Part shown: in pieces, positions 17,355 through 26,026 of the stretch
Layout of the letters: each line of letters starts with the position of its first letter
Numbering within the stretch: position 1 is the stretch's first letter
NCBI GenBank assembly: GCA_965242615.1
Contig: CBDESR010000005.1
Coordinates: 1,054,001 to 1,118,000, forward strand
Direction: 5' to 3'
Length of the DNA: 64,000 bases
From: CBDBCU01 sp965242615
GTDB lineage: Bacteria; Chloroflexota; Dehalococcoidia; Lucifugimonadales; UBA3495
The notes under the pieces: model-generated
The model's database searches: none
Told to the model about the DNA's origin: nothing
The model's input: only the letters and a program-made list of their open reading frames with translations
Made by a program: the position numbers and the translations under genes

Positions 17355-19955
17355 TTATTTCAGTTCCACCAGGGTTACGCCATCGTTGCCGGGTTCGGCG
17401 GCGGGGCCGGCGTGGGCGACGAGGGAGTGGCCTTGCAGGTGTTCGCGGACGGCGCGGCGGAGGGCGCCGGTGCCTTGGCCGTGAATGATGCGGACTTGGG
17501 CGGCGCCGCTTAACGCCGCTTGGTTGAGCAGATTTTCCAGTTGGTCGAGGGCCGGTTCGACCCGCTGGCCGCGCAAATCCAGTTCCGTTTTCACTTGGCG
17601 CGGCGAGGGGCGACGGTAATAGACGCCGGCATCCCGGTTGTGCCGAAAACGGACGCCGGGGCTATCCGCGCCGGCCGGCGTTGTTACCGGCTCAGCCGCC
17701 GCCGCATCCGGGCTATTCGCGGCCGCCCCATCTATATCCAATCCCTTATCGGCCGGCTTTTCCAGTTGATAGACCGGGATGCGGGCGCGCATCGTCCCCA
17801 GCAGCACCTCGACCTGTTCCTCGGTATCTGGCGGACCCAGGACTTCCACCGGGCGGGGGATGCCGCGCACATATACCCGGTCGCCGCTTTGCAGTTTCTC
17901 CTGCCAAGGCGTGCGCTTTACCTCGATCGGCTGCCAGTGCGCCGCCGCCAATTCCCGGCGGGCTTGTTGGAGAGTATCCTGCCGTTCCTGCACCGCGGTA
18001 GCCAGTTCCGCCCGGTTTTCCTCGGCATCCGGGATTGACGCCGCCGGGCCGGGCGCGGCTTGGGCGGTTTGGGCTCGCTGCAAAGTCCGCTCCGCTTGCT
18101 GCAACTGTTCCAATAGCCCGCCGATGCGCTGCTGTAATTCCTGGCGCGCGGTCTCGACCAGTTCCAAGCGGGCGGCCTCGACCGTGGCCAGCCGCGCCGC
18201 CGTTTCCGCTTGTTCCGCGCGGGCTTGGGATAGCAGTTGCTCCGCCTCCAAGCGCAGTTGGGACACGATGCTCCGTTCCGCCTGCAATTCCTGAATCAGT
18301 TCATCGGCCGCCCGCAGGGATGGGGCGACCAGGGACTTGGCTTGCTCCACGATTTCCGGGGTCAAGCCGAGGCGGTCGGCAATGGTCAGGGCGTAACTGC
18401 GGCCGGGCAGCCCCATCGTAATGCGGTAAGTCGGCGCCAAAGTTCCCGGTTCTAAATCCACGCTGGCATTCAACATCCCCGGCTGTTCCTGCACATAGCG
18501 GGCCACGCCGCGGTGGTGGGTAGTGGCAAGGGTCAGCACGCCGCGCTGTTGCAAGTGGGACAGGATAGCCTGGGCCAGGGCCGCCCCTTCCTCCGGGTCG
18601 GTGCTGGTACCCAGCTCGTCAATCAGCACCAGGGAGTTGGGCGTTACCTGCTCCAGAATAGAACGCAGATTGCGGATGTGGGAGCTGAAAGTTGACAGGG
18701 ATTGCTCAATGCTTTGCTGGTCGCCGATGTCGGCATAGACGCCGGCGAGCAGGGGAAAGATGCCCTCCTCAGCCGGAATATGCAAGCCGGCGTGAGCCAT
18801 TAACGCCAGCAAGCCGACGGTTTTCAGGGCTACCGTCTTGCCGCCGGCGTTGGGGCCGGTGATGACCATTACCCCGTTATCGCCGCCCAGTTCCAGGCTG
18901 ATGGGGACTACCCGCTCGGTGAGCAAGGGATGGCGGGCGGCGGTAAGCCGCAGTTGGCGGCGCGGTTTGACTTCCGGCTCCCCGGTTGCGGCGGCGGCCG
19001 GCGCGGGATTATCCGGGACAAGGGTCGGGGCTATGGCGCGGCGGTCGGCGGAATAGCGGCCTTTAGCCATCGCCAAATCCAGCCGGGCCAGCAAATCCAA
19101 AGCCAGCAGCAGGTCATCCCCCTGCTGTCCCACCCGGGAGGCCAAAGCCCGCAAAACCCGTTCCTCCTCCCGTTCCTCAGCAAGACGGGATTCGCGCCAA
19201 CGATTGCCGGGTTCAATGGCGGCCAAGGGTTCGATAAAGACGGTGGCGCCGCTGTCGGAAACATCGTGGACAATGCCGGGGGCTTGGGATTTGGCGTCGG
19301 TTTTAATCAGCAGCACCAGGCGGCTGTTGCGCTGGGTGATGATGGGTTCCTGCAATAGGGCGCGCTGCTGGTAGCGGCGGAGGCTGCGCTGCATCGTTTC
19401 GTTAAGCTGCTGATAGGCGTCCCGGGACGCCCGGCGGAGTTGGCGCAAGTCGGGGCTGGCGTCATCTAACAGTTCCCCGGCCGGGCTGACGGCGTTGCGG
19501 ATAGAGGTTTCCAGTTCGCTTAAATCGGGCAGGTTAGCCGCTAGGGCCGAAAGCAAAGGCAAATCCTGGCGGCGGTTTAATGCGCTGCGGTTGTAGGCGG
19601 CGGCTTGGGTCAGTTGGCGGATTTCGTTCAGTTCCATCCCGCGCAGTACGCCGCCCAAAGTAGCCCGCTGCACATATTCCCGCAAATCGGCCGCCGGGCC
19701 GAACTCGAGGGCTTGGCTGGGGTTGACGGTGTCGAGAAAGCGGCGGGCTTCGTCCGTTTCCTGCTGGCGGCGGGAGATTTCGGGGAGTTCGGCGACGGGG
19801 GATAGCTGCAACGCATACTCCCGCCCCAGGATGGTGCGGGCATAGGCAGCCAGTTGCTGACGGATGGGGTCGAACTCCAGCAGTTGGAGGGACTGGTCGC
19901 CGCCGTTGAGGGTGATGGGGTGCGATAGCGTTACGGGTTGGGCGGGATGGTTCAA
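17355..19955 (-). CDS. mutS2: Endonuclease MutS2
   Basis: The 866-residue protein has full MutS2 architecture: N-terminal core/lever domains, a MutS ATPase domain with Walker A GPNAGGKTVALKT, Walker B LVLIDELGTSTDPEEGAAL and the ATTHHRGVARY segment, a long coiled coil, a small beta domain (LQSGDRVYVRGIPRPVEV), and a C-terminal Smr nuclease domain (TELDLRGQRVEPALDQLENL, VRIIHGQGTGALRRAVREHL). MutS2 suppresses recombination and acts on collided ribosomes in some bacteria; it lacks the mismatch-recognition domain. Length is slightly above the usual ~780-800 because of Ala/Pro-rich linkers before the Smr domain. Confidence 0.95.
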   Translation of the reverse strand: MNHPAQPVTLSHPITLNGGDQSLQLLEFDPIRQQLAAYARTILGREYALQLSPVAELPEISRRQQETDEARRFLDTVNPSQALEFGPAADLREYVQRATLGGVLRGMELNEIRQLTQAAAYNRSALNRRQDLPLLSALAANLPDLSELETSIRNAVSPAGELLDDASPDLRQLRRASRDAYQQLNETMQRSLRRYQQRALLQEPIITQRNSRLVLLIKTDAKSQAPGIVHDVSDSGATVFIEPLAAIEPGNRWRESRLAEEREEERVLRALASRVGQQGDDLLLALDLLARLDLAMAKGRYSADRRAIAPTLVPDNPAPAAAATGEPEVKPRRQLRLTAARHPLLTERVVPISLELGGDNGVMVITGPNAGGKTVALKTVGLLALMAHAGLHIPAEEGIFPLLAGVYADIGDQQSIEQSLSTFSSHIRNLRSILEQVTPNSLVLIDELGTSTDPEEGAALAQAILSHLQQRGVLTLATTHHRGVARYVQEQPGMLNASVDLEPGTLAPTYRITMGLPGRSYALTIADRLGLTPEIVEQAKSLVAPSLRAADELIQELQAERSIVSQLRLEAEQLLSQARAEQAETAARLATVEAARLELVETARQELQQRIGGLLEQLQQAERTLQRAQTAQAAPGPAASIPDAEENRAELATAVQERQDTLQQARRELAAAHWQPIEVKRTPWQEKLQSGDRVYVRGIPRPVEVLGPPDTEEQVEVLLGTMRARIPVYQLEKPADKGLDIDGAAANSPDAAAAEPVTTPAGADSPGVRFRHNRDAGVYYRRPSPRQVKTELDLRGQRVEPALDQLENLLNQAALSGAAQVRIIHGQGTGALRRAVREHLQGHSLVAHAGPAAEPGNDGVTLVELK

Positions 19956-19990
19956 GGTTCACCGGGCAATGTTCAGGTTGGGCGGGACGG

Positions 19991-21061
19991 TTAACGGTCT
20001 CTTAATTGTACCCAGAGGACTTCGCGCCAGTCGAGGTTGTCCTCGTAGCGTTGGCCGGTGGCGACGGCATAGGCAGGGGCGCCGGTAACCTGTTGGAGCA
20101 AGCCGGCGTTGCGGTGGGCCCGGTCTAGGTCGCGTTGGGCTATGGTCCAGGAGATTTCGACAGCGCAATATACGGGTGTGTCCCGGTGGTTGTGGGCGGT
20201 GAAGACGAGGTCGGCGTTGACAAAGCTGACGCGGGTTGACCGTTCGAGGTTGAGTTGGCGGGACAACTCAGCGAGTTCCGACCTGGGCATCAAGGTCGGA
20301 CGAAAAAGGTCGAGGGAGGTGGCGATAACTTCGCTGATGCGGTCGGGGTCGGATTCGGCGAGCATACCTTTGATTTCGCCGGAGTCGGTTTCCATACGGT
20401 CCATACGGGCGGTGTGGTTATCGGAAATCCGGCGCAGGTCGGCCAGTTGACGGGTGTTTTCCGTGGCGGTTTCCCGAAGCTCTTTGACCTGGGTCGTGAG
20501 CTCCGTCAGCTGGCGGGTGTGTTCCGCGGTAACCTGGCGCAGTTCGACCAGCTGGCGGGTGTTTTCCGCGGTAACCTGACGCAGTTCGACCAGCTGGCAG
20601 GTGTGTTCCTCAGTAACCTGGCGCAGTTCGACCAGTTGGCGGGTGTGTTCCGCGGCGGTTTCCCGAAGCTCTTTGACCTGAGTCGTGAGCTCCCTCAGTT
20701 GGCGAGTGTGTTCCTCGGTAATCTGACGCAGTTCGACCAGTTGGCGGGTGTTTTCCGCGGCAGTGGCCCGAAGCTCTTTGACCTGGGTGGTGAGCTCCGT
20801 CAGCTGGCGGGTGTGTTCCTCAGTAACCTGACGCAGTTCGACCAGCTGGCGGGTGTTTTCCGCGGCGGTTTGGGCCAGTTGGCTTACGGTTTCCCGGAGT
20901 TCGTGGATTTGCTCGGTCAACTGGTCGAGCCGCTGGGGGAGGGCCAGCAGTTCGGCGCCCAGGACCAAGTTGCGGATGGCTTCCTTCCACTGGGGCTGCT
21001 CGTCCAGGATGCGGTAGAGGTCGGCGATGTCGTTGATGACGGTGGGGCTGTTTTGTGTCAT
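19991..21061 (-). CDS. Coiled-coil protein with C-terminal PD-(D/E)XK-like domain
   Basis: The 356-residue protein has three parts. There is an N-terminal helical region. About 150 residues of coiled coil follow, built on 14-residue units of the kind TRQLVELRQVTEEH and 21-residue variants (tandem 42/63-bp repeats at about 20450-20880). The C-terminal alpha/beta domain contains VSFVNADLVFTAHN and VYCAVEISWTIAQRDLDRAHRN, consistent with the D...ExK-like core of the DUF3782/PD-(D/E)XK group, though the Lys is not obvious. Close relatives are common in cyanobacteria and Chloroflexota next to Uma2-like genes. No operon partner; 35 bases upstream of mutS2 on the same strand. Confidence 0.6.
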   Translation of the reverse strand: MTQNSPTVINDIADLYRILDEQPQWKEAIRNLVLGAELLALPQRLDQLTEQIHELRETVSQLAQTAAENTRQLVELRQVTEEHTRQLTELTTQVKELRATAAENTRQLVELRQITEEHTRQLRELTTQVKELRETAAEHTRQLVELRQVTEEHTCQLVELRQVTAENTRQLVELRQVTAEHTRQLTELTTQVKELRETATENTRQLADLRRISDNHTARMDRMETDSGEIKGMLAESDPDRISEVIATSLDLFRPTLMPRSELAELSRQLNLERSTRVSFVNADLVFTAHNHRDTPVYCAVEISWTIAQRDLDRAHRNAGLLQQVTGAPAYAVATGQRYEDNLDWREVLWVQLRDR

Positions 21062-21146
21062 AAGGGGATATTCTCCCGCCGCGGTGTGGGCTACGTTGCA
21101 TTATAGCAGATGTGAGGGCGTTGGTCAGCAGGGGATTAAGGCGGCA

Positions 21147-21827
21147 TTAAGCGGGAGTATTGCCGCGGCTTCGCGCGATGAAGGCGCGGATTTTGGCGGG
21201 GTCTTTGTCGCCGTTGGTTTCAACGCCGGTGGAAACATCGACACCCCAAGGATGGAACTGGCGGATGGCGGCGGCTACATTGTCAGGGGTGAGTCCGCCA
21301 GCCAGGAGGAATTGATGTCCCTTTTGGGCGAGGGCGGCGGCGATATTCCAGTCAAAGCTTTGGCCGGTGCCGCCTGGCAAGCCGGTTACCAAGCGGTCAA
21401 GGGTGATACGGCAGCCGGCATTTTGATAAGCAAGCAAGCGGTTTTCCAGGGCGGTTAGTTCGGCTGTATCGGCAGCAACGGCGGTGTTGGGGATGTGGAG
21501 AACTTTGATGATGGCGACCGAGGTTTGGGCTTGGAGTTGGCGGCAGTAGTCCGGGGATTCCTGCCCGCAGAGTTGGGCGGCGTCGAGGGGGACGGATTGG
21601 ATGATGGGGATTAAGGCGTCCAGGGGCTGGTCGGCGAATAGTCCGACAATCCGGGGGCGCTGGGGGTAGGCGGCGCGGAGGTTGGCAACCAGTTGGGCGG
21701 CAGCAGCGAGTGCCAAGCCGCGGCGGCGGCCCGGGACAAAGACGATGCCGAGGTAGTCGGCGCCGGCTTGGGCGGCGACTTGGGCATCAGCCAGACGCTG
21801 GATACCGCAGATTTTGACGCGGGTCAT
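21147..21827 (-). CDS. trpF: Phosphoribosylanthranilate isomerase
   Basis: The 226-residue TIM barrel catalyses the Amadori rearrangement of PRA to CdRP in tryptophan synthesis. Motifs: TRVKICGIQRLADAQVAAQA with the catalytic Cys, ADYLGIVFVPGRRR, RIVGLFADQ, QLCGQES, and the C-terminal FLLAGGLTPDNVAAAI and GVDVSTGVETN. The catalytic Asp is not at its usual DxxxxGG position (LDRLVTGLPGGTG), although LDR may supply it. It overlaps trpC by 4 bases, indicating translational coupling. Confidence 0.92.
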   Translation of the reverse strand: MTRVKICGIQRLADAQVAAQAGADYLGIVFVPGRRRGLALAAAAQLVANLRAAYPQRPRIVGLFADQPLDALIPIIQSVPLDAAQLCGQESPDYCRQLQAQTSVAIIKVLHIPNTAVAADTAELTALENRLLAYQNAGCRITLDRLVTGLPGGTGQSFDWNIAAALAQKGHQFLLAGGLTPDNVAAAIRQFHPWGVDVSTGVETNGDKDPAKIRAFIARSRGNTPA

Positions 21828-22651
21828 TGCGGCGCGGCCTCCGGGACAAGAGCGGTAAGTTCGCGGACTTTGGCGGCGGTGTCCGGGGCGGTGACCAGGG
21901 CTTCGCCAACCAGGACAGCGTGGACGCCCCTTGCGCCAAGCTGTTGCAAGTGTTCCGGGGTAAAGATGCCGCTTTCGCTGACGATTACCTTGTCCCGGGG
22001 GATTTGCGGAGCCAGTTGTTCGGTTACGGTCAAGTCAGTTTGGAAGGTGCGAAGGTCGCGGTTGTTGATGCCGATGACGGCGGCGCCGGCGTTCAGGGCG
22101 GTCCGGGTTTCGGCTGGAGTGTGAACTTCGACGAGGGCGGTCATCCCCAGTTCCCGCCCCAAAGCCAGCAGTTCAGCCAGTTGGGCGGGGGCAAGTATGG
22201 CAACGATAAGGAGGAAAGCGTCGGCGCCGAGGGCGCGGGTTTCGTAGAGCTGCCAGGGGTCAAAGAGGAAGTCTTTACGCAGCACGGGAGCAGACCCGGC
22301 GGCGCCGGCGGCTTTGATGGCGGCGAGGTGGGCCGGTTCGCCTTGAAAGTGGGCGTCGGTGAGGACGGAGATGGCGGCGGCGCCGTTGGCGGCGTAGGTT
22401 TGAGCCAGCTGCACCGGGTCGAAGTCGGGGCAAAGAAGTCCGCGGGAGGGCGAGGCTTTTTTGACTTCGGCGATGAGACGGACGGGGTTGCGGCGGCGGT
22501 CGGCGGCACTGCCGCGGAGGGCGGCGGCGAAGTCGAGCGGTGCCGGGCAGTCGGCGGCCCGCTGCTGCAAGTCGGCAAGGGATTCCCGGGCTTGCTGGCG
22601 GGCTAGTTCGCGGCCCTTGGCGGTGACGATGTCGTCGAGGATGTTGGGCAT
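21824..22651 (-). CDS. trpC: Indole-3-glycerol-phosphate synthase
   Basis: The 275-residue TIM barrel converts CdRP to indole-3-glycerol phosphate. Motifs: the N-terminal ILDDIVTAKGRELARQQARE, IAEVKKASPSRGLL (catalytic Lys), AAISVLTDAHFQGE, PVLRKDFLFDPWQ, VIGINNRDLRTF, and VIVSESGIFTPEHLQQL. I chose ATG 22651 because the family begins there and it lies one base after the stop of the preceding gene. The longer open frame upstream only overlaps that gene. Confidence 0.93.
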   Translation of the reverse strand: MPNILDDIVTAKGRELARQQARESLADLQQRAADCPAPLDFAAALRGSAADRRRNPVRLIAEVKKASPSRGLLCPDFDPVQLAQTYAANGAAAISVLTDAHFQGEPAHLAAIKAAGAAGSAPVLRKDFLFDPWQLYETRALGADAFLLIVAILAPAQLAELLALGRELGMTALVEVHTPAETRTALNAGAAVIGINNRDLRTFQTDLTVTEQLAPQIPRDKVIVSESGIFTPEHLQQLGARGVHAVLVGEALVTAPDTAAKVRELTALVPEAAPQ

Positions 22652-22652
22652 T

Positions 22653-23075
22653 TTAAGAGAAGGTGGCCTCCGGTTGGGTTGCAGTGGAGGAGGATTTGCG
22701 GCGTTCCATCTCGACAACCAAGCCGTCAATATCGGACTGCTGGCGGCGGGATGCAACCCTTTCCGCAATGACTGAGATAATACCGCCAACGAAGCCTACG
22801 GCGGAGGTTGTTACATAGGCGGTGAATACCCAATTGGGTAGTTGCGGGGCGTAGGCTACGGGAATGATGGACAAGCCGGCGGTAATGGCGACGCCGAAAG
22901 CCACGGAGTAGGTCACCGTCCAGAAAGGGAAGGTCGTTTTGCAAGCCCGGATGCGGGCGGTCAGGGAGTCCCATTCCTCTACCGGAACGGGGATGCTGGT
23001 GCGCTCAGCGGGGAAAAGGATAATTTCCTCACGGTTAATGGCAACCCGGCCGGGACGGTTGGAGGATTGGGTCAT
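22653..23075 (-). CDS. Two-helix membrane protein of unknown function within the trp operon
   Basis: The 140-residue protein has a cytoplasmic-looking N-terminus (RIRACKTTFPFW), two predicted membrane helices (TYSVAFGVAITAGLSIIPVA and VFTAYVTTSAVGFVGGIISVI) and a charged, coiled C-terminus. It overlaps the zinc-ribbon gene by 4 bases and is separated from trpC by one base. No family recognised; the layout resembles small integral membrane proteins of the SLATT/2TM type. Confidence 0.65.
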   Translation of the reverse strand: MTQSSNRPGRVAINREEIILFPAERTSIPVPVEEWDSLTARIRACKTTFPFWTVTYSVAFGVAITAGLSIIPVAYAPQLPNWVFTAYVTTSAVGFVGGIISVIAERVASRRQQSDIDGLVVEMERRKSSSTATQPEATFS

Positions 23076-23341
23076 TTCAACTCGCCTCCTTTCAGCAAGC
23101 CGATGACCACGGCGTTAAACAGCACAGCGTAACCGCAAGTCTGGCAGGTGAGGATGACCAAGGGATAGGCAGCCCGGCCTTGCGGTAGTTGGTGGGGCGT
23201 CATCTGGCGCACTTCGCCCACCATCTCGGATAACCCCCAACGGTTGTTTTGACAGATGGGGCAGGCTTTTTGTCCTGTCCAGTGTTCATCAATCCAAGAG
23301 AGGGCCTTTTCCAGGTCCACTTCGGTTTTGACGGTCGTCAT
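23072..23341 (-). CDS. Small zinc-ribbon protein within the trp operon
   Basis: The 89-residue protein starts MTTVKTEVDLEKALSWIDEH and carries two CxxC pairs (CPICQNNRW and LTCQTCGYAVLFN) about 38 residues apart, the spacing of a zinc ribbon. A GAGGAGG ribosome-binding site supports the start at 23341; the longer upstream frame is only a shadow of trpD. It forms an overlapping pair with the two-helix gene (ATGA). Related small zinc-ribbon proteins are annotated as hypothetical. Confidence 0.7.
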   Translation of the reverse strand: MTTVKTEVDLEKALSWIDEHWTGQKACPICQNNRWGLSEMVGEVRQMTPHQLPQGRAAYPLVILTCQTCGYAVLFNAVVIGLLKGGELK

Positions 23342-23396
23342 AACCGGTTCCTCCTCGGGCGGTCTTGGGGTTAAGTATAGCAGAAAAACGGCGCTT

Positions 23397-24422
23397 TTAT
23401 TCCCCCACTTCCTGGCTGAGGGCGGCGAGGTTTTCCAGGGTGGCTTGGGCGGCGCCGCTGGCGATGGCTTGGGCGGCTTGGTCAATGCCCTGGGGGATGG
23501 TGGCGGCGTGGTCGGCGGCATAGAGAGCAGCGGCAGTGTTGAGGAGGGCGGCATTCCGCAAGGGGCCGGTTTCCCCGGCAAAGAGGCGGCGCATCGTAGC
23601 GGCGTTTTCAGCCGCTGTGCCGCCCTGCAAGTCGCTGACGGCGGCCCGGGGGATGCCGTAGTCGGCGGGGTCGAGCGTCCATTGACGGATGGCGGCGTCC
23701 GGCGGCACTTCCCAAACTTTGGTGGGGCCGCTGAGGGTTATTTCGTCCATCCCGTCGGCGCCGTGGACGACCAGGGCGTGGCGGATGTCGAGGCGGGCCA
23801 GGGCAGCGGCGATGCGCTGCCCCAAGTCGGGGTCGGCTACGCCGAGGAGCATCGCTTGGGCGCGGGCCGGGTTGGTCAGGGGGCCGAGGAGGTTAAAGAC
23901 GGTGCGGATGCCGATTTCCCGGCGCACCGGCCCGGCATAACGCATCGCCGGATGAAAGGCCGGGGCGAACATAAAGCCGATGCCGACGCGTTCAATACAC
24001 TGGGCTACGCCATCCGGGGACAGCTCCAGTTTGACACCGAGGGCTTCGAGGACATCGGCGGCGCCGCAGGAGCCGGAGGCGGCGCGGTTGCCGTGCTTGG
24101 CGACTTTGACGCCGGTTGCGGCGGCAATCAGGGCGGCGGCGGTGGAGAAATTAAAGGTGTTTTTGCCGTCGCCGCCGGTGCCGACGATGTCGAGGAGCGG
24201 GGGATTGCCGGGAACGGATACCGGCCGGGCTTTGTCGCGCATTACGGCGGCCAGGGCGGCGATTTCGGTGTCGGTTTCGCCTTTCAGACGGAGGGCGGTA
24301 AGAAAGGTGCCTAACTGGGCGGGGGTAGCTTCCCCTTCCATAATTTCCTGCATTACGGCAGTGGCTTGGGCGGTGTCCAGGGACTGGCCGGCTACTACCA
24401 GGTCAATAGCTTCCCGTATCAT
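23397..24422 (-). CDS. trpD: Anthranilate phosphoribosyltransferase
   Basis: The 341-residue class IV phosphoribosyltransferase transfers phosphoribose from PRPP to anthranilate. Motifs: IVGTGGDGKNTFNFSTA (PRPP loop), VAKHGNRAASGSCGAADVLE, FAPAFHPAMRYAGPVRREIG, NLLGPLTNPA and VVHGADGMDEIT. It is first in a minus-strand run (trpD, zinc ribbon, two-helix protein, trpC, trpF). trpE, trpG and trpAB are not in the window. Confidence 0.94.
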   Translation of the reverse strand: MIREAIDLVVAGQSLDTAQATAVMQEIMEGEATPAQLGTFLTALRLKGETDTEIAALAAVMRDKARPVSVPGNPPLLDIVGTGGDGKNTFNFSTAAALIAAATGVKVAKHGNRAASGSCGAADVLEALGVKLELSPDGVAQCIERVGIGFMFAPAFHPAMRYAGPVRREIGIRTVFNLLGPLTNPARAQAMLLGVADPDLGQRIAAALARLDIRHALVVHGADGMDEITLSGPTKVWEVPPDAAIRQWTLDPADYGIPRAAVSDLQGGTAAENAATMRRLFAGETGPLRNAALLNTAAALYAADHAATIPQGIDQAAQAIASGAAQATLENLAALSQEVGE

Positions 24423-24603
24423 AATGGCGGTTTCCCCCTAAAGTTTGCGCTGCCGCACTTTGGGGGTATTTTAGCACAGGGGCGGGAGGGCCGAGATTTC
24501 TGGTTAAACGGGAGCGGGAGACTTTCAGGGAACGCCGGCTATAGCCGGCCGGGGCTTAAGTCGTTATAATTGTCCCAAGACCGGTCAGGAAAGGAGGAAG
24601 GCT

Positions 24604-24885
24604 ATGGATATGAAAGAGGCGGCCCAAGCCGCCAAAGAACACGTCGCTGACCTTTACGCCGTCGAGGGGATCGACGACATCGGACTCGAGGAAATCGACC
24701 TGGACGGCGACACTTGGAAAATAACCGTCGGCTTTTCCCGGCCGTGGGACCAGAAAAATGGAGCCAGCGTCATCCTGGGGCAGACCCAACTGCGCCGCTC
24801 TTTCAAGCAGTTGCTTATCGACGATGCCAGCGGCCGGGTCAAATCCATCAAAGACCGCATTCTGGCCTTTGCCCAGGACTTCTGA
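24604..24885 (+). CDS. Small alpha/beta protein upstream of PIN toxin, putative antitoxin
   Basis: The 93-residue protein has an N-terminal helix (MKEAAQAAKEHVADLYAVEG), a beta-hairpin region (LEEIDLDGDTWKITVGFSRP) and a C-terminal helix (SGRVKSIKDRILAFAQDF). It has a strong GGAGG site. Its stop overlaps the ATG of the PIN gene, suggesting coupling and an antitoxin or partner role by position. I recognise no known antitoxin family in it. Confidence 0.65.
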   Translation: MDMKEAAQAAKEHVADLYAVEGIDDIGLEEIDLDGDTWKITVGFSRPWDQKNGASVILGQTQLRRSFKQLLIDDASGRVKSIKDRILAFAQDF

Positions 24886-25358
24886 TGCCGCCGACCGGGC
24901 ACTTCGTCGATACCAACCTGTTCCTGCTATTCGTTGTTGGCAGCGAAAACCCCGACTTGATTGCCAAACATCGCCGCTTGGCAACTTATTCAGCAGAGGA
25001 TTATAACGCCCTGCGCGGCTTGCTGGGACAAGCCGGCGTGGTATTCGTAACGCCCAACACCCTCACCGAAACTTCCAATCTGCTGGGGCAGCACGGTGAA
25101 CCGGAACGCTCCCGCTTGTTCCGCCGGTTTCGGGCGATCATTCGCGCCAGTCAGGAAATGGTCATTGCCAGTGCCGTAGCCGCGGATAACCCCTACTTTG
25201 AGAAGTTGGGGCTGACCGATGTCGCGTTGCTTGAGGCCGCCACTGCCGACGTCCCATTGGTTACTATGGACTTGGAGCTTTATCTGGCGGGATTGGCTAA
25301 AGGGGCGGGTGCAGTGGTGAATTTCACCGCTTACCGCCCGGGAGCCGGAGTCCCGTAA
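24885..25358 (+). CDS. PIN-domain ribonuclease (putative toxin)
   Basis: The 157-residue protein has the PIN acidic residues in order: FVDTNLFLLF (Asp about residue 9), NTLTETSNLL (Glu), GLTDVALLEAA (Asp) and VTMDLELYLAGLA (Asp). PIN proteins cleave RNA with Mg or Mn ions and are toxins in VapBC-like systems. The start ATG overlaps the upstream stop (TGATG). The insertion between the first Asp and the Glu is longer than in typical VapC, as in the longer PIN proteins encoded beside non-VapB partners. Confidence 0.75.
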   Translation: MPPTGHFVDTNLFLLFVVGSENPDLIAKHRRLATYSAEDYNALRGLLGQAGVVFVTPNTLTETSNLLGQHGEPERSRLFRRFRAIIRASQEMVIASAVAADNPYFEKLGLTDVALLEAATADVPLVTMDLELYLAGLAKGAGAVVNFTAYRPGAGVP

Positions 25359-25551
25359 ATACCGGCATATCCTTTTCCGATTTGTTCCTTGCCCCAGACC
25401 GTTGCGCCGCTTTTAACCCCACCATTTGACTACCCCCTTTCCCCCATATATACTTGCCCCCAAGCCGGCGGCCGGTTTAGCCCGAACCGCCGGCCCGGGG
25501 CTACCTCAATTTCCCGGGGCAAACCCCAATTTCACGGACGGGAGGCGTGAA

Positions 25552-26022
<471 letters not shown>

Positions 26023-26026
26023 AGCG

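Noticed and set aside
16425..17513. Uma2 reading frame extended into the mutS2 region
   Set aside because: The Gly-rich end after the G7 run is out of frame with both paralogs; removing one G gives a normal end at 17319.
20450..20880. Regular short repeats considered as a CRISPR-like array
   Set aside because: The periodic 42/63-bp units encode in-frame coiled-coil repeats with no unique spacers.
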